NCBI GenBank assembly: GCA_030123645.1 | Contig: JASJYE010000157.1 | Location: 1-6,261, forward strand | Source of the DNA: Candidatus Hydrogenedentota bacterium | GTDB lineage: Bacteria > Hydrogenedentota > Hydrogenedentia > Hydrogenedentales > GCA-2746185 | Reading direction: 5' to 3' | DNA length: 6,261 nt | In this document: in pieces, positions 4,764-6,261 of the stretch | Position numbering within the stretch: position 1 is the stretch's first letter | How the letters are laid out: the number at the start of each line of letters is the position of its first letter | Translations under genes and position numbers: made by a program | Notes under the pieces: model-generated | Database searches by the model: none | Told to the model about the DNA's origin: nothing | The model's input: the letters and a program-made list of their open reading frames with translations, nothing else

Positions 4764-6261
4764 ATGGTTTTTCAAGGTAGATTTGCCTATTTGCTGCTGC
4801 TCTTAAGCAGTGTTTCGCTGACTGTTTCAGGGTGCTCCGGCTCCGAGGAGCAGCAGGGGGGAGGCGCATCGGCCAGCCTGTCCAGCGGCGCGGAGGGGCG
4901 GGTCGTTATTCTCGGCTTCGATGGCGTCGAGCCGACCATCGTCGAGCAGATGATGGACGCCGGCGAGCTCCCCAATCTGGCGAAGCTGCGCGATGGCGGG
5001 ACCTACTCGCGGCTGCAGTCGAGCAATCCGCCGCAGTCGCCGACGGCCTGGTCGTCGTTCACGACCAGCAAGCATCCGGGCAATCACGGGATCTACGACT
5101 TTATACTGCGCACGCCTCGGAACTACCTGCCCGGCGTCGGCTTCGGCAGCGTCGTGCACCCGAAACTGGCCGCCGACGGGTCGCTCGCCTCGCCGCCAGG
5201 CTTCAAAAACTTGCGCGAGGGCGAGAGCTTCTGGAAGGTCGCGAGCGATCAGGGCGCGCGTTGCAAGGTATTTTCCGTTCCCTTTGCTTTCCCCGCAGAC
5301 ACCCTTGAGGAAGGCTGCATGCTCGCCGGTCTGGGCGTACCGGACCTGCGCGGCACCACGAGCACGTTTTGGCTGATGTCAGACGCGTTCACCGAACCCG
5401 AGGATATTTCCGGCGGCAAGAAACGCCCGCTCAACTTTATTGGGGAGACGGCGAAGGTTGAGATCGAGGGTGCGCGCAACCCGAGTACAAGGGAATACAC
5501 AACAACGACCATTGAAATTCGCGCGGACCGCGAGGCGAAATCGCTGGAAATCGGCCTGCCGGATACAACGCTGAGCTTGAAGGAAGGCGAATGGTCTGCG
5601 TGGGTGGAATGGAGCTTCGACGTGTCGCCGAAATACACCGTCCGGGCGATTAGCCGCTTCCACGTGCTGGAGGTCGGCGAAGAGGTGCGCCTCTACATGA
5701 CTTGCCTGCAGTTTCATCCGCGCGACCCCTACATCCCCTTTACTTCCCCGGAAGGCTACGCGGCCGAGCTGGCCGACCGCTACGGATTTTACAAAACGAT
5801 TGGCTGGATTTACGACACGCATGCCCTGCGCCAGGGCGGACTGACGGATGACCTGTTCCTGGATGACATCGAGAAAACGATGCACTGGCGCGAGGTGCTG
5901 ACACTCGACGAGATGGATCGCGGCAATTACGACCTCCTCATTTCAGTGTGGACCGCCACGGACCGCGTCGGCCACATGTTCTGGCACCACCGCGACCCCA
6001 AACATCCGCTGTACACCGAGGCGGGCAACGCCAAGTATGGCCAGGCCGTGGAGGACACCTACCGGCGCATGGACGGGATCGTCGGCAAGGTGATGGAGAA
6101 GCTCGGCGAGGACGACCTGCTGATGATTTTGTCGGACCACGGGTTCCACAGCTTCCGCCGCGGCTTCAACGTGAACACCTGGCTCATCCGAAACGGCTAC
6201 CTCGCCGTGGAAGGGCAGACGGACGCCGCGACGGCGATGAATGAGAGACGGTTTCTACGGG
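4764..6261 (+). CDS. Lipoprotein phosphodiesterase/phosphohydrolase, alkaline phosphatase superfamily (3' truncated by window)
   Basis: The frame is open from ATG 4764 to the window edge (499 complete codons, no stop). Residues 1-24 form a lipoprotein signal peptide: hydrophobic LLLLLSSVSLTV, then lipobox VSGC with Cys24, followed by a Ser/Gly/Glu-rich linker. The catalytic domain then shows the features of metal-dependent type I phosphodiesterases (COG3379-like): VVILGFDGVEP (47-57, metal ligand Asp53), PPQSPTAWSSFTTSKHPGNHGIYDF (89-113, probable nucleophile Ser92), TDRVGHMFWHH (399-409, ligands Asp400 and His404) and LSDHGF (456-461, Asp458 and His459). The last expected histidine ligand would lie beyond the edge. 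The product would be membrane-anchored outside the cytoplasm and cleave a phosphate mono- or diester; the substrate is unknown. An in-frame TAA at 4746 and AGGGA support this start. It is divergent from hrcA with no functional link. Confidence 0.93.
   Translation, partial: MVFQGRFAYLLLLLSSVSLTVSGCSGSEEQQGGGASASLSSGAEGRVVILGFDGVEPTIVEQMMDAGELPNLAKLRDGGTYSRLQSSNPPQSPTAWSSFTTSKHPGNHGIYDFILRTPRNYLPGVGFGSVVHPKLAADGSLASPPGFKNLREGESFWKVASDQGARCKVFSVPFAFPADTLEEGCMLAGLGVPDLRGTTSTFWLMSDAFTEPEDISGGKKRPLNFIGETAKVEIEGARNPSTREYTTTTIEIRADREAKSLEIGLPDTTLSLKEGEWSAWVEWSFDVSPKYTVRAISRFHVLEVGEEVRLYMTCLQFHPRDPYIPFTSPEGYAAELADRYGFYKTIGWIYDTHALRQGGLTDDLFLDDIEKTMHWREVLTLDEMDRGNYDLLISVWTATDRVGHMFWHHRDPKHPLYTEAGNAKYGQAVEDTYRRMDGIVGKVMEKLGEDDLLMILSDHGFHSFRRGFNVNTWLIRNGYLAVEGQTDAATAMNERRFLR

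Noticed and set aside
5249..5885. Minus-strand frames inside the phosphodiesterase gene
   Set aside because: The plus-strand frame has continuous family motifs through this region; the antisense frames lack recognisable sequence or start signals.

Overview
The window is bacterial. It carries the core of a class I heat-shock operon on the minus strand (hrcA, grpE, dnaK, in transcription order from about 4620 down to 652). A divergent plus-strand gene runs off the right edge (4764 to the end) and encodes a lipoprotein of the alkaline-phosphatase/type I phosphodiesterase superfamily. The DnaK has the N-terminal-domain insert typical of Gram-negative lineages, and the phosphodiesterase has a lipobox signal peptide. 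HrcA/CIRCE control, GTG starts, a COG3379-like secreted phosphohydrolase and repeat-rich intergenic DNA together would fit an environmental Gram-negative such as a Planctomycetes- or Hydrogenedentota-type bacterium. That placement is a guess from general resemblance; the sequence contains no taxonomic marker beyond DnaK, GrpE and HrcA.

Layout. Bases 1-651 hold no convincing gene but much structure. A 341-bp MITE-like element (70-410) has about 18-bp terminal inverted repeats that are themselves hairpins, is flanked by 9-bp direct repeats (CAACTTGTT), and carries two C/G-tract hairpins inside. More dyads lie at 419-482. Next come dnaK (652-2604, minus), a 253-bp gap holding a 109-bp inverted-repeat element (2710-2818), grpE (2858-3493, minus, GTG start) and hrcA (3525-4574, minus, GTG start). 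The 4575-4763 region has a perfect CIRCE operator, a good sigma70-type promoter for hrcA, a second sigma70-type promoter pointing the other way, and a dyad between them. The partial phosphodiesterase gene fills the rest.

How the genes work together. HrcA is the repressor that binds CIRCE next to its own promoter, so the operon is probably autoregulated and induced when unfolded protein competes for the chaperones. GrpE is the nucleotide-exchange factor of DnaK. The usual fourth member, dnaJ, is not next to dnaK. The phosphodiesterase gene looks functionally unrelated and merely shares the intergenic region.

I see no tRNA, rRNA, CRISPR array, toxin-antitoxin pair, phage gene or transposase gene. 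The least ordinary content is in the repeats: the MITE-like element, the inverted-repeat insertion splitting grpE from dnaK, and a shared 11-base motif (AAAGGGACAGA) that recurs across the ribosome-binding site of the phosphodiesterase gene. None of these amounts to a clear new system.
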